DNA of 64,000 bases from Chryseobacterium foetidum (GTDB lineage: Bacteria; Bacteroidota; Bacteroidia; Flavobacteriales; Weeksellaceae). The notes below the pieces were generated by a model. That model searched no databases. It worked only from the letters and a program-made list of their open reading frames with translations, and had not been told where the DNA came from. The translations under genes and the position numbers were made by a program. The first letter of the stretch is position 1. The number at the start of each line of letters is the position of its first letter. Below, piece by piece: positions 8,367 to 16,472 of this stretch. The DNA lies in contig NZ_JAMXIA010000001.1 in NCBI RefSeq assembly GCF_025457425.1, positions 1,674,001-1,738,000 of the forward strand. The letters run 5' to 3'.

Positions 8367-9188
8367 TTATTTTCTTTTAGATACGATGTAACGGTTAGAC
8401 ACTTTGTTTTTCTTTCTGGTTTTGTAACCTTTAGCAGGCATACCGTTTCTAGATCTTGGGTGACCTCCAGAAGAACGTCCTTCACCACCTCCCATTGGGT
8501 GATCTACTGGGTTCATTACTACCGGTCTTGTTCTTGGTCTTCTACCTAACCATCTGCTTCTACCAGCCTTACCTGATACAGTTAACTGATGATCTCCGTT
8601 TGAAACAGATCCAACCATTGCATAACATTCAGTAAGGATCATTCTGGATTCTCCTGAAGGCAATTTTACGATGGCGTATTTACCGTCTCTTGAAGTTAAT
8701 TGAGCTGAAGAACCAGCACTTCTTGCCAAAATTGCACCTTGGCCAGGCTTCATCTCGATACAAGAAATCACAGTTCCCAAAGGAATGTTTTTCAGTTTCA
8801 TTGCGTTACCGATGTTTGGTTCAACGCTTTCTCCTGATATGATTTTCTGATCTACTTTGATCCCGTTTGGAGCGATGATATATCTCTTCTCTCCGTCTGC
8901 ATATTCAACTAAAGCGATGAAAGCAGTTCTGTTTGGATCGTACTCTACAGTTTTTACCGTTGCTTCAACATCATGTTTGTTTCTTTTGAAGTCGATAATT
9001 CTGTATTTCTTTTTGTGTCCACCTCCGGTGTAACGCATGGTCATTTTACCAGTTTGGTTACGTCCACCTGACTTACTAATACCAACTGTAAGAGATTTCT
9101 CTGGTTTGTTGGTAGTAATTTCCTCAAAATTGTTTACAACTCTGAATCTCTGTCCTGGGGTGATAGGTTTTAATTTTCTAACAGACAT
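8367..9188 (-). CDS. rplB: 50S ribosomal protein L2
   Basis: L2 binds 23S rRNA next to the peptidyl transferase centre and supports subunit association. The 273-residue product has the N-terminal OB-like domain ([17 protein letters not shown]), the SH3-like domain, and the C-terminal [19 protein letters not shown] segment carrying the conserved His. Length is standard. It lies 22 bases after rplW and 2 bases before rpsS. Confidence 0.98.
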   Translation of the reverse strand: MSVRKLKPITPGQRFRVVNNFEEITTNKPEKSLTVGISKSGGRNQTGKMTMRYTGGGHKKKYRIIDFKRNKHDVEATVKTVEYDPNRTAFIALVEYADGEKRYIIAPNGIKVDQKIISGESVEPNIGNAMKLKNIPLGTVISCIEMKPGQGAILARSAGSSAQLTSRDGKYAIVKLPSGESRMILTECYAMVGSVSNGDHQLTVSGKAGRSRWLGRRPRTRPVVMNPVDHPMGGGEGRSSGGHPRSRNGMPAKGYKTRKKNKVSNRYIVSKRK

Positions 9189-9210
9189 TACTATTATTTA
9201 TAATTAATAA

Positions 9211-9501
9211 TTAATTTACAGCGAAAATATCGATAACGTCACCTTCTACAAGTTTGATTACCGCTTTTTTCAATTTGTTGGTCTTTCCTACTTGAAGACC
9301 TTTTTTAGTGTATTTCGAAGAAACCTTCGGAGCATAAATCATTGTATTAATGTCTGCTACTTTTACACCGTAAGCCGCTTCCACAGCTTTTTTTATCTGG
9401 ATCTTATTCGCCTTAGGATTAACCAAGAAAGAATAAGTACCTCTTAAATCTGTAAGGTAATTAGCCTTTTCTGAGATAACTGGTTTAATAATTAGTGACA
9501 T
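9211..9501 (-). CDS. rplW: 50S ribosomal protein L23
   Basis: L23 sits at the tunnel exit and is the main docking site of trigger factor. The 96-residue product starts MSLIIKPVISEKANYLTD (the family's P-x-x-SEK motif) and has the extended loop and VNPKANKIQIKKAVEAAYGV. It lies 3 bases after rplD, 22 before rplB. Nothing unusual. Confidence 0.97.
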   Translation of the reverse strand: MSLIIKPVISEKANYLTDLRGTYSFLVNPKANKIQIKKAVEAAYGVKVADINTMIYAPKVSSKYTKKGLQVGKTNKLKKAVIKLVEGDVIDIFAVN

Positions 9502-9504
9502 GAT

Positions 9505-10134
9505 TTATTTCTTTAAATTTTCCTGGAATTTTTCTACTGCACCTTCTAAGAAAACAATCTCACCTGCGTTGATAAGGTCATAAGAAGAAATTTCGTTGAA
9601 TTTCATCACCTTAGTCTTAGGCAAGTTTCTTGAAGATAAATACACATTCTTGTTTGTATCAGGAAGAATGAATAAAGATTTTGTATCGTTTAATGACAAT
9701 GCATTTAAGATTGTAACGAAATCTTTAGTTTTAGGAGCTGAAATGCTCAATCCTTCAACAATTTTGATGCTGTTGTCTCTCATTTTCTGAGAAAGAACAG
9801 ATTTTTTAGCCAATCTCTTAAGAGCTTTGTTCAATTTGAATCTGTAGTCTCTTGGTTTAGGACCGAATACTCTACCCCCACCTCTGAAAGTTGGAGATTT
9901 AATATCACCGTATCTTGCAGAACCAGATCCTTTTTGCTTCTTAAGTTTCTTGGTAGAAGCAGTAATTTCGCTTCTTTCCTTTGATTTATGAGTACCTTGA
10001 CGCTGTGCAGCAAGATATTGTTTCACTTCTAAGTAAACCGCGTGCTTGTTTGGCTCAATTCCGAATACTGTTTCGTCTAGAGTTACTTTCTTTCCGGTTT
10101 CTTTTCCTGATGTATTTAATACTACTAGTTCCAT
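9505..10134 (-). CDS. rplD: 50S ribosomal protein L4
   Basis: L4 has a globular domain on the ribosome surface and a long basic loop reaching the exit tunnel. In E. coli it also autoregulates the S10 operon through the leader RNA. The 209-residue product has the loop signature [20 protein letters not shown] and [20 protein letters not shown]. Its start overlaps the end of rplC by 10 bases, implying translational coupling. If the leader upstream of rplC is a control element, L4 is an obvious candidate ligand; this is inference. Confidence 0.97.
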   Translation of the reverse strand: MELVVLNTSGKETGKKVTLDETVFGIEPNKHAVYLEVKQYLAAQRQGTHKSKERSEITASTKKLKKQKGSGSARYGDIKSPTFRGGGRVFGPKPRDYRFKLNKALKRLAKKSVLSQKMRDNSIKIVEGLSISAPKTKDFVTILNALSLNDTKSLFILPDTNKNVYLSSRNLPKTKVMKFNEISSYDLINAGEIVFLEGAVEKFQENLKK

Positions 10135-10751
10135 TTTCTGATAATTACATAAGAATTTTTAGCTCCCGGAACAGCACCTTTTACTACTAAAAGATTTTGT
10201 TCTTGATCCACTTTTAATACCTGAAGGTTTTGTACAGTTACCTGCTTACCTCCCATTCTTCCAGCCATTCTCATCCCTTTGAATACTCTTGAAGGATCTG
10301 ATCCGGCACCGATAGAACCTGGAGCTCTAAGTCTGTTGTGCTGACCATGAGTTGCCTGCATTACACCTCCAAAGCCATGTCTTTTAACAACACCCTGGAA
10401 ACCTTTACCTTTTGAAGTTCCTGTTACGTCAACAAATTCACCTTCTGTGAACAAATCAACTTTTACTTCTTCTCCTACTTTTACTTCGTCTACGAATTCT
10501 CTGTAGAATTCTACCAACTTAGCTTTAGGAGCAGAACCAGCCTTTTTAAAATGGCCAGCTAACGCTTTACCAACGTTCTTCTCACTCTTGTCATCGAAAC
10601 CTAACTGAACAGATTTGTATCCGTCCTTTTCAATGGTTCTGACCTGTAAAACCGAGCATGGACCTGCCTGAATAACTGTACAAGGAATATTTTTCCCTGC
10701 TTCGTCAAACAAAGACGTCATACCGATTTTTTTACCAATAATACCTGACAT
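10125..10751 (-). CDS. rplC: 50S ribosomal protein L3
   Basis: L3 is an early-assembly protein that reaches the peptidyl transferase centre. The 208-residue product starts [20 protein letters not shown] and contains [16 protein letters not shown] and [20 protein letters not shown], all diagnostic. It is the first gene of the locus here. rpsJ, which precedes rplC in most bacteria including many Flavobacteriia, is absent from the next 700 bases and from the rest of the window. A consensus promoter lies about 100 bases upstream. Confidence 0.98.
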   Translation of the reverse strand: MSGIIGKKIGMTSLFDEAGKNIPCTVIQAGPCSVLQVRTIEKDGYKSVQLGFDDKSEKNVGKALAGHFKKAGSAPKAKLVEFYREFVDEVKVGEEVKVDLFTEGEFVDVTGTSKGKGFQGVVKRHGFGGVMQATHGQHNRLRAPGSIGAGSDPSRVFKGMRMAGRMGGKQVTVQNLQVLKVDQEQNLLVVKGAVPGAKNSYVIIRKWN

Positions 10752-10853
10752 TGTTTATGTTATAATAAAATTTATCCTTTGTTTATGCTCATTTTCGGGA
10801 AGTCTGAAGTAATTTCTACGTTTGATATAGGCATACTACGCTCCTAAAATGAG
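10752..10853 (-). promoter_or_regulatory. Structured leader of the rplC operon
   Basis: The predicted transcript from the promoter at 10858-10888 has an untranslated leader of about 100 bases. Its first bases, CTCATTTT (10846-10853), pair perfectly with AAAATGAG (complement of 10788-10795), enclosing about 50 bases. A 5'-terminal long-range stem of this kind is typical of ribosomal-protein leader RNAs. The ligand, if any, cannot be told from one sequence. Confidence 0.45.
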
Positions 10854-10857
10854 TGTG

Positions 10858-10888
10858 CAAATTTAGGAATATTTTTCAAATCACCAAA
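10858..10888 (-). promoter_or_regulatory. Promoter of the rplC operon
   Basis: On the minus strand, TTTG (10885-10888), a 19-base spacer and TAAATTTG (10858-10865) match the Bacteroidetes primary-sigma consensus TTTG-N17-23-TANNTTTG exactly. Transcription should start near 10852, about 100 bases before the rplC ATG at 10751. Confidence 0.7.
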
Positions 10889-11092
10889 CATTTACTACAA
10901 AATATTTTGATTTTTAGTGATTTACGGAATTTTGGGGGAAATCAGAAAGTAAACAACCTGACCGGTACGAATGATTCTAACAATTACTTTAGAAAAAATT
11001 CTTAAAAGTAAACCAGTTTTGTCCAGATATATTTTACCAAACTTCGAATAAACTTTGTGCATTATGTTAAGTAATAATGTCAGATTTAAAAA

Positions 11093-11124
11093 TAAAAAAA
11101 ACACTTACCCGGGAACGAATAAGT
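11093..11124 (-). terminator. Rho-independent terminator, minus strand
   Basis: On the minus strand CACTTA (complement of 11119-11124) pairs with TAAGTG (complement of 11102-11107) around a GC-rich loop containing CCCGGG, followed by TTTTTTTATTTTT. No gene immediately precedes it on this strand, so it may end a short non-coding transcript or be a relic of a lost gene. Confidence 0.6.
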
Positions 11125-11307
11125 GCTGCAATTTCCATCATTTGTATTAGTAGAATCTACATGCGTAAAAAATAAACGTGGTTACTAGTTCATTATTTTT
11201 AGCAGGATTAACATCTTTTATTAAATTAAATTTCGTAAAATTAAATTTTAAAAGAAAGATATTCTACTCCTTTAAGCTGTTCCAAAATTATGTTAACTTT
11301 GCCACGA
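11125..11307 (-). ncRNA. Possible small RNA (promoter motif to terminator)
   Basis: A minus-strand TACTTTTG motif at 11311-11318 and the terminator at 11093-11124 would bound a transcript of about 200 bases with no significant ORF. The -33 box is poor. The last 30 codons before the terminator are open in one frame (ending SFPGKCFFYF), so a gene remnant is the alternative. No match to a known RNA family was recognised. Confidence 0.22.
11271..11301 (+). promoter_or_regulatory. Candidate promoter of the TPR/HTH regulator
   Basis: TTTA (11271-11274), a 19-base spacer and TAACTTTG (11294-11301) match the Bacteroidetes consensus with one mismatch in the -33 box. It predicts a 5' untranslated region of about 145 bases before the ATG at 11452. 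Confidence 0.45.
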
Positions 11308-11451
11308 GCGCAAAAGTAGCGGGTGGACAAATGGGTGGACATTTTTTACAACATTGATTTTCACAATATTATAGATTTAAAATTTTAAAAATATTTTATT
11401 CTAAAACTTTAACCAGCGATATAAAACGACATCAGTAGATAAAATAATGGC

Positions 11452-13185
11452 ATGAGTAAACTTGTAACTGTTCTGTTTTTTGTTTTTATTGGAATTTTTG
11501 CCAGCGCAGGCGTAACCGCGCGCAATAATTATTCGCTTTCAGACAAAAAAGCGATAGAGAAAATTGCAGAAAACAAGACAGCTTTTACAGATAAAACTAC
11601 AAAGGAGTTTAAACTTTATCTCCATTCAGCAATAAAGAGAAACCGGTTTTCAAACAAAAACACCGAAATTGTAGTCAGTAATGTTTTTTCTGCTCTGAAA
11701 TATGCACAGGAAAAAGATATGCTAAATAATACAAGTACAAAACTTTTTGAAAACGCACTCACTATTTCCAAAGCCGAAAAAAGATCAGACCTCACCATCT
11801 GGGTTTCTCTTAACTATGCATTTTATTTTTACACATACAGAAGATATGAGAAATGCTTTCCACTGTTTATGTACTGCATCGAAGCTCTGGATGAAAATAC
11901 TGATGAACAGATCATTCAAATCAGCGAGACCTACAAGAAGATTGCTTACTTTCTGACTACTACAAATGACAATGCCAAAGCAGAAGAGTTCCTGAAAAAA
12001 GCTTTTCATTACGCCAATCCCAAAGCAAATGATGCTGCCGGCATTCTTAATAATCTTGGATTCTGCAGTCTGGAAAAGAAAAATTATGCAGAAGCTGAAA
12101 TGTATTTTAAAAAAGCTCTTTCAACCGCTCTGAAATCCGGCGACCATGTGCGCTATGCCAAAGCATTGGGAAGTCTTGCAGATCTTGAACTGAGGAAGAA
12201 AAATTACGATAAAGCGATCTCCCTGCTTCAGAAGGATATTGAAATCTCCGAAAAACAGGAAAGTGATCAGAATACAATGTTTGCCTTAAACTTATTGAGT
12301 AATGTTTACTTTGAAAAAGGAGATCTTCAAAGTGCAGAAAAGTATCTTGAGGAAGCGAAAAAATATGCAAAATCAAAAAGTCATTTCAGAAGTTTTGAAT
12401 ATCAGATCATGGAAACAGTTCTGAAAATTGCCAAAATGAAAGGTGACGATCAGCAGGAACTCACCGCGAGACGAAGACTTGAAAAACTGAAAGATTCCCT
12501 GATGGATTTTGATGCGAAAGAAACTGTACTGCGCGTCGGATGGGAAGCGCAGAAAAAACAGCTCCAGCTGAAACTTGCCAAAGACAAAGCCGAACTTGAA
12601 AAAGAATCATATTTAAAAATCTCTGCAATCATCGTGGCTTGCATGCTTCTTATTCTGATGGTATTTATCATTCGGTCTTACCGTCATAAAATGCGGAGTA
12701 AAAAAGGTGAATACGACAAAAAAGTGCTCACGCTGATGATTGAAAAAATAAAATCTGAAAGCAAACTTAATAATACACACAAAACCCTTCAGTCTTATCA
12801 AACTTATCTTTCAGAAAAAAACAGACAGATCGAGGAACTTGAAATGGAAATGCAGAAGGTCAAAAACTCTTCGTTTTCTGAACTGGAGGAAAAAGCAGGC
12901 GACTTACAGAAACTGCTGGAATCTCATTTGATGACAGACGAAAACTGGAAAAACTTTAGAAATGCTTTCATCCAGAAATATCCAACACATTATAAAGAGC
13001 TGACCAGTCAGTTTCCTGACCTTACGGATTCAAACCTCAGAATTATTATTCTTACCAAATTAAATATGAATAATACCGAAATTTCGCGCCTTCTCGGTGT
13101 TACGATTGATGCTGTGAAAAAAGCCAAGCACAGACTGAGGAAAAAATACGAAAACGACCACGAAAGTCTTTTCGAACAGATTTAA
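11452..13185 (+). CDS. TPR-repeat membrane protein with C-terminal LuxR-type HTH
   Basis: Probable membrane-anchored transcription regulator. The 577 residues begin with a signal peptide (to about residue 23) and TPR-like repeats at about 110-330 (for example NNLGFCSLEKKNYAEAEMYF and KALGSLADLELRKKNYDKAI). A single transmembrane helix follows at about 389-409, then a coiled coil to about 490, and a helix-turn-helix at about 522-570 (NNTEISRLLGVTIDAVKKAK). This places the TPRs outside the cytoplasm and the DNA-binding domain inside, without a kinase. This architecture recurs in Bacteroidetes; the target genes are unknown. It is monocistronic and ends at a hairpin shared with the convergent gene. 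Confidence 0.85.
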   Translation: MSKLVTVLFFVFIGIFASAGVTARNNYSLSDKKAIEKIAENKTAFTDKTTKEFKLYLHSAIKRNRFSNKNTEIVVSNVFSALKYAQEKDMLNNTSTKLFENALTISKAEKRSDLTIWVSLNYAFYFYTYRRYEKCFPLFMYCIEALDENTDEQIIQISETYKKIAYFLTTTNDNAKAEEFLKKAFHYANPKANDAAGILNNLGFCSLEKKNYAEAEMYFKKALSTALKSGDHVRYAKALGSLADLELRKKNYDKAISLLQKDIEISEKQESDQNTMFALNLLSNVYFEKGDLQSAEKYLEEAKKYAKSKSHFRSFEYQIMETVLKIAKMKGDDQQELTARRRLEKLKDSLMDFDAKETVLRVGWEAQKKQLQLKLAKDKAELEKESYLKISAIIVACMLLILMVFIIRSYRHKMRSKKGEYDKKVLTLMIEKIKSESKLNNTHKTLQSYQTYLSEKNRQIEELEMEMQKVKNSSFSELEEKAGDLQKLLESHLMTDENWKNFRNAFIQKYPTHYKELTSQFPDLTDSNLRIIILTKLNMNNTEISRLLGVTIDAVKKAKHRLRKKYENDHESLFEQI

Positions 13186-13221
13186 AAAGACGATTTTTTA
13201 CTTTGAGAAAAGTTTACAAAA

Positions 13222-13255
13222 AAACCCGAGGAAAATTCTTCGGGTTTGAGTTTTT
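13222..13255. terminator. Bidirectional terminator
   Basis: AAACCCGA and TCGGGTTT (13223-13247) form a stem with a short AT-rich loop. It is followed by GAGTTTTTA on the plus strand and TTTTTTTG on the minus strand. It lies between the convergent ends of the TPR/HTH gene and the secreted-protein gene and can serve both. Confidence 0.75.
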
Positions 13256-13928
13256 ATTTTCGGGTATAAATTAATCTTAAAAAATCTCCGTAAGAACTTT
13301 CGAGACCAACGATGTCTCCGGATTTTAAATTCAAACCGCCCACTCCCGATTCATCGGCTTTCACTTTTGAGGATGATGCCTGAAAATAATAGGATGAGCT
13401 TTGATCTTTCACCTGAAATTTCAAAGTGGAACCTAACAGTTTTTTAGTGGAGATTGTATAAACTTCCGCAGCGATCGCAGGAATTGTGAGATAGGATCTC
13501 GGTTCCAAAATATAATCTTTTCTGTTTACACTGATCTTCTGGTCTTTTTCTGAAGATGCAAATATGAAAATCGACCCATCCTTTTTTGGAAGGCTTGTTT
13601 TATTTACATAATATAAATTCAGTCTGTAATGCGCAGCATCAAATTTTGAAGGCGAACCGTCAACGGTTTCAAAAGGCTTTAATGAAAAACTGTTGGCACC
13701 GATTTCTTTTGCTTTTCTGTAGACAGAAGAAAATACAGCTGCATCATCATTAGAAAAACCTCTGACTTCCAGTTCGCCCAAATACTCGGCTTTTTCACTG
13801 TTTTCTGACAGAAATACAAGTGACTTGTCCGTATTGTCATTAACCTTTTCAACCTTGTTCAGAAGAACATCCTGTGAAAAGATGATTTGTGAAATCAAAA
13901 CGAAAATCAGAATATGAATTTTATTCAT
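13254..13928 (-). CDS. Secreted protein of unknown function
   Basis: The 224-residue product starts with a signal peptide (MNKIHILIFVLISQIIFS, cleavage probably near Ser/Gln19). No known domain was recognised. The mature part has a segment reminiscent of heavy-metal-binding or YbjQ-like folds (VYRKAKEIGANSFSLKPFET) and is otherwise beta-rich, compatible with a periplasmic or outer-membrane-associated protein. It lies 9 bases downstream of the RfbD-like gene on the same strand and is probably co-transcribed with it. Confidence 0.7.
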   Translation of the reverse strand: MNKIHILIFVLISQIIFSQDVLLNKVEKVNDNTDKSLVFLSENSEKAEYLGELEVRGFSNDDAAVFSSVYRKAKEIGANSFSLKPFETVDGSPSKFDAAHYRLNLYYVNKTSLPKKDGSIFIFASSEKDQKISVNRKDYILEPRSYLTIPAIAAEVYTISTKKLLGSTLKFQVKDQSSSYYFQASSSKVKADESGVGGLNLKSGDIVGLESSYGDFLRLIYTRK

Positions 13929-13937
13929 TTATTGGAA

Positions 13938-14798
13938 TTAATTTTTAAGAATTGTAACTGCATCCTGAAGACTGTTTTCCCAATGTTTAGGTTCGATCTT
14001 ATATACTTTTTCGATTTTGTCTAAATTCATGGTGCTTCTTTTTGGTCTTTTTGCCGGAGTTGGATATTGCTCGGTTGTTAAAGGGTTCAATTTTACTGAA
14101 GATCCTGAAAATTCAGCAATTTTTTTGGCAAACTCAAACCATGTCGTTTCGGGATAGTTCGAAAAATGGAAAATTCCAAAGGTTTTTGGTTCGGTATCAA
14201 TGATTTTTAAAATTGCCTCTGCCAAATCGTTTGCATTGGTTGGCTGGCCAAACTGATCGCCCACAATTCCCAATTCATCTTTTTGTGAAAACAGGTTAAG
14301 CATCGTTTTCACAAAATTCTTATTGAACTCAGAGTAAAGCCATGAAGTCCTGAGAATAACTGTTTTTGGATTATTCTCCAATGCCAGCTCCTCACCTTCT
14401 CTTTTAGAAGCTCCGTAAACTCCAATCGGGCTTGTGAAATCGTCTTCGGAATAATCTAAATTGGTTTCACCATCAAAAACGTAATCTGTAGAAACGTGAA
14501 TTAATGTTGTTTTGTATTCTTTACAGACTTCTGCCAGATTTCCAACTGCAACAGCATTTACAGCAAATGCTTTCTCTTCTTCTTTTTCGGCCAGATCAAC
14601 TGCGGTGTAGGCCGATGCGTTGATGCAGAATTCCGGTTTATTGTCGTAGAAAAAATCATCAATCTGATCTTTGTCTGTAATATCTAAAGTTTTTGAATCT
14701 GTAAAAATAAATTCATATCTGCTTTCAAAATCGAAAGCAAGTTTTCTGATACAGTTTCCTAACTGTCCGTTTCCGCCAATAACTGCGATTTTTTTCAT
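13938..14798 (-). CDS. rfbD: dTDP-4-dehydrorhamnose reductase family protein
   Basis: RfbD reduces dTDP-4-dehydrorhamnose to dTDP-L-rhamnose with NAD(P)H, the last step of the dTDP-rhamnose pathway. The 286-residue product is an extended short-chain dehydrogenase: Gly-rich nucleotide loop VIGGNGQLG at residues 5-13, STDYVFDGE near 105, and the catalytic YxxxK as YGASK near 133-137. RfbA, B and C are not in the window, so rhamnose production cannot be confirmed. It overlaps no gene and starts 1 base after the thioesterase gene stop, consistent with one operon. Confidence 0.85.
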   Translation of the reverse strand: MKKIAVIGGNGQLGNCIRKLAFDFESRYEFIFTDSKTLDITDKDQIDDFFYDNKPEFCINASAYTAVDLAEKEEEKAFAVNAVAVGNLAEVCKEYKTTLIHVSTDYVFDGETNLDYSEDDFTSPIGVYGASKREGEELALENNPKTVILRTSWLYSEFNKNFVKTMLNLFSQKDELGIVGDQFGQPTNANDLAEAILKIIDTEPKTFGIFHFSNYPETTWFEFAKKIAEFSGSSVKLNPLTTEQYPTPAKRPKRSTMNLDKIEKVYKIEPKHWENSLQDAVTILKN

Positions 14799-14799
14799 A

Positions 14800-15285
14800 T
14801 TAAGAATTTTTTGCGTTTTGTGATCTTAAAAATTTTACTCTCGACTGGAAATCTTTCTGCTCAAGGTCAACAAAGAATTTACCGAAAGTTTCGATGATTT
14901 CCGGAGGATGCGTTTCTGATCTTCTGGTTTTCATATTAAAATAAATAACGGTAACCCACATCACGGCGTGAATGGTTTTTTCGTCAGGACTTTTCATCAG
15001 AATCTCAACTTTTGCAGTACGCTCATTGATCTCTATGGTTTTACTGCTGATCACCACCTCATGATTGTAACGGACTTCTCTGAGATAAGCAATTTCGTTC
15101 TGAACCGTAATCCATGTACATCCTGTTTTTTTGGTATATTCTTCATAGGTAAAGCCATAGTAGGTTTCTACATGATCTTCTCTGGCATTGAACATATAAT
15201 CCAGATATTTCACATTATTCAGATGACCTATCGGATCACAGTCACTGAATCTGACTTTTACCGTTGTTGCAACTTCTTTTTCCAT
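14800..15285 (-). CDS. Hotdog-fold acyl-CoA thioesterase
   Basis: A 161-residue hotdog protein of the YbgC/FatA-like class, expected to hydrolyse acyl thioesters in the cytoplasm. The motif FSDCDPIGHLNNVKYLDYMF contains the D-x-x-GH-NN signature of 4-hydroxybenzoyl-CoA thioesterase relatives. The rest (VQNEIAYLREVRYNHEVVIS) is the central strand region. It starts the minus-strand group with the RfbD-like gene. The terminator at 15302-15329 isolates it from ompH. Substrate cannot be inferred. Confidence 0.8.
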   Translation of the reverse strand: MEKEVATTVKVRFSDCDPIGHLNNVKYLDYMFNAREDHVETYYGFTYEEYTKKTGCTWITVQNEIAYLREVRYNHEVVISSKTIEINERTAKVEILMKSPDEKTIHAVMWVTVIYFNMKTRRSETHPPEIIETFGKFFVDLEQKDFQSRVKFLRSQNAKNS

Positions 15286-15292
15286 GGCACAA

Positions 15293-15329
15293 AAATAAAA
15301 AAACCACCTTTAATAAAGAATAAAGGTGG
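15293..15329 (-). terminator. Terminator of the porG-uppS-bamA-ompH operon
   Basis: ACCACCTTT (15302-15310) and AAAGGTGGT (15321-15329) form a perfect 9-pair stem with a 10-base loop, followed on the minus strand by TTTTTTTATTTTT. It lies 25 bases after the stop codon of the last ompH gene. Confidence 0.85.
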
Positions 15330-15353
15330 TGATTATTATTTGGAATTAAAAAA

Positions 15354-15857
15354 TTATTTAATAGCCAGTTCTTTTTTTACAGCATCTGTAATGTCCGGTC
15401 CGTTTTTATAAACCAGTGAAGTAGAGTTACCATCCATTACAAATTCGTAACCTCCAGCTTTAGAAACTTTTTCAATTGCAGCGTTTAGTTTTGCTTCAAT
15501 TGGGTTGAAAGCTGCATTTTGTTTTGTATCAAGATCTTTTCTAGCTTTCTCTTGCATAGCAGTGATTTCGTCCTGAAGCTTCTTCATTTCGTCACCTCTC
15601 GCTTTGTTTTCAGCTTCAGTCTTAGTTTGAGCTTCCTTCATGTAAAGGTCATACTTTGTTTGAGCTGCTTCCATTTTTTTCTTGATTTCAGCTTCTTTAG
15701 TATCTGCAAAAGCTTTAAGATCTGTATCCGCCTTCTTTTTTTCCGGCATTGCATTCAATACTCCGAATACATCCAAAGTAGCAACTTTTTGCGCTTTAGC
15801 CATTCCGAAAGAGGCCATCATCAATATCGCTGCAAATAATACACTTAATTTTTTCAT
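15354..15857 (-). CDS. OmpH/Skp family periplasmic chaperone
   Basis: Skp-type chaperones hold unfolded outer-membrane proteins in the periplasm and deliver them to the BAM complex. The 167-residue product has a signal peptide (residues 1-22, ending MAKAQK), a long charged coiled coil (about 45-120) and a small C-terminal strand region with KAGGYEFVMDGNSTSLVYKN, typical of OmpH. It is the second of two tandem ompH genes downstream of bamA, and has its own promoter motif. A terminator follows. Confidence 0.9.
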   Translation of the reverse strand: MKKLSVLFAAILMMASFGMAKAQKVATLDVFGVLNAMPEKKKADTDLKAFADTKEAEIKKKMEAAQTKYDLYMKEAQTKTEAENKARGDEMKKLQDEITAMQEKARKDLDTKQNAAFNPIEAKLNAAIEKVSKAGGYEFVMDGNSTSLVYKNGPDITDAVKKELAIK

Positions 15858-15894
15858 AATAGGTAAATAGATAATTTTGTTTTTTCTTTGATTG

Positions 15895-15923
15895 CAAAAA
15901 TAGTAAAAAGTTAATTACTGCAA
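15895..15923 (-). promoter_or_regulatory. Promoter of the distal ompH gene
   Basis: The minus strand reads TTG (15921-15923), an 18-base spacer and TATTTTTG (15895-15902), matching the Bacteroidetes consensus. It lies in the 73-base gap between the two ompH genes and gives a leader of about 30 bases. Confidence 0.55.
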
Positions 15924-15930
15924 CCGGAAT

Positions 15931-16470
15931 TTATTTTTTGCTCTTTTTTTCTTTGTCTGTTCCTTTTAAAAGTATGTCTAAAACCTTATCGGTGTAATCA
16001 TATCTCTTCTGAAGGAAAATTACATTGTTGTCTGTTTTATCAAGAACCATGCCCAGCCCGTTTTTTTCAGACATCCTTTGGATTGCTGCCCAGATCTGAT
16101 CCTGAAAAGGCGTCATCAAATTGGCTCTAAGCTTACTGATTTCTCCGGTAGAACCAAATCTTAAACTTGTTGTGGTCTTGATATTTTTTTCTAAATCCAA
16201 AACTTCCTTTTCGCGAAGTCTCAGCTGATCGCCAATCAATAAAACTTTTTCGTTTTCAAAAGCTGCTCTTTTCCTTTCATATTCAGACTGCTGGTTTTGC
16301 AGGTCATTCTGCCAGGTATCAATCTGAGAATTCAATCTTGCCTCGGCTTCTTTGTATTGAGGAAGCATTCCCAAAATATATTCTGTATCAACGACACCTA
16401 TTTTCTGAGCATTCACAAATGAAAATGCGGAAAATACGAATAGAAAAATAAAAGCTTTTAAAGTTTGCAT
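15931..16470 (-). CDS. OmpH/Skp family periplasmic chaperone
   Basis: First of two tandem Skp-like genes. From the ATG at 16470 the product is 179 residues. The open frame runs further upstream into bamA, but MQTLKAFIFLFVFSAFSFVNAQ is a clear signal peptide and so decides the start. The mature part begins KIGVVDTEYILGMLPQYKEA, the OmpH hallmark, followed by a coiled coil (about 45-115) and a Lys-rich end. It lies 2 bases after the bamA stop, so it is translationally coupled to the insertase it serves. Confidence 0.92.
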   Translation of the reverse strand: MQTLKAFIFLFVFSAFSFVNAQKIGVVDTEYILGMLPQYKEAEARLNSQIDTWQNDLQNQQSEYERKRAAFENEKVLLIGDQLRLREKEVLDLEKNIKTTTSLRFGSTGEISKLRANLMTPFQDQIWAAIQRMSEKNGLGMVLDKTDNNVIFLQKRYDYTDKVLDILLKGTDKEKKSKK

Positions 16471-16472
16471 AA

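Larger units (their letters stand above)
10889..11451. other. Intergenic region between rplC promoter and TPR/HTH gene
   Basis: No convincing gene is present. A 60-codon minus-strand frame at 10922-11104 has no recognisable features and is not called. The region holds a minus-strand terminator (11093-11124), two opposed TANNTTTG motifs (11294-11301 on plus, 11311-11318 on minus) and an A/T-rich 5' region of the downstream gene. A GGGTGGACaaatGGGTGGAC direct repeat lies at 11321-11340. Confidence 0.5.

Noticed and set aside
10922..11104. 60-codon minus-strand open frame
   Set aside because: No start context, no similarity that I can recognise, composition like AT-rich spacer; it runs into a terminator.
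15290..15297. TATTTTTG motif directly before the thioesterase start (possible leaderless mRNA)
   Set aside because: It overlaps the T-rich tail of the ompH terminator and has no -33 box, so the match is probably by chance.
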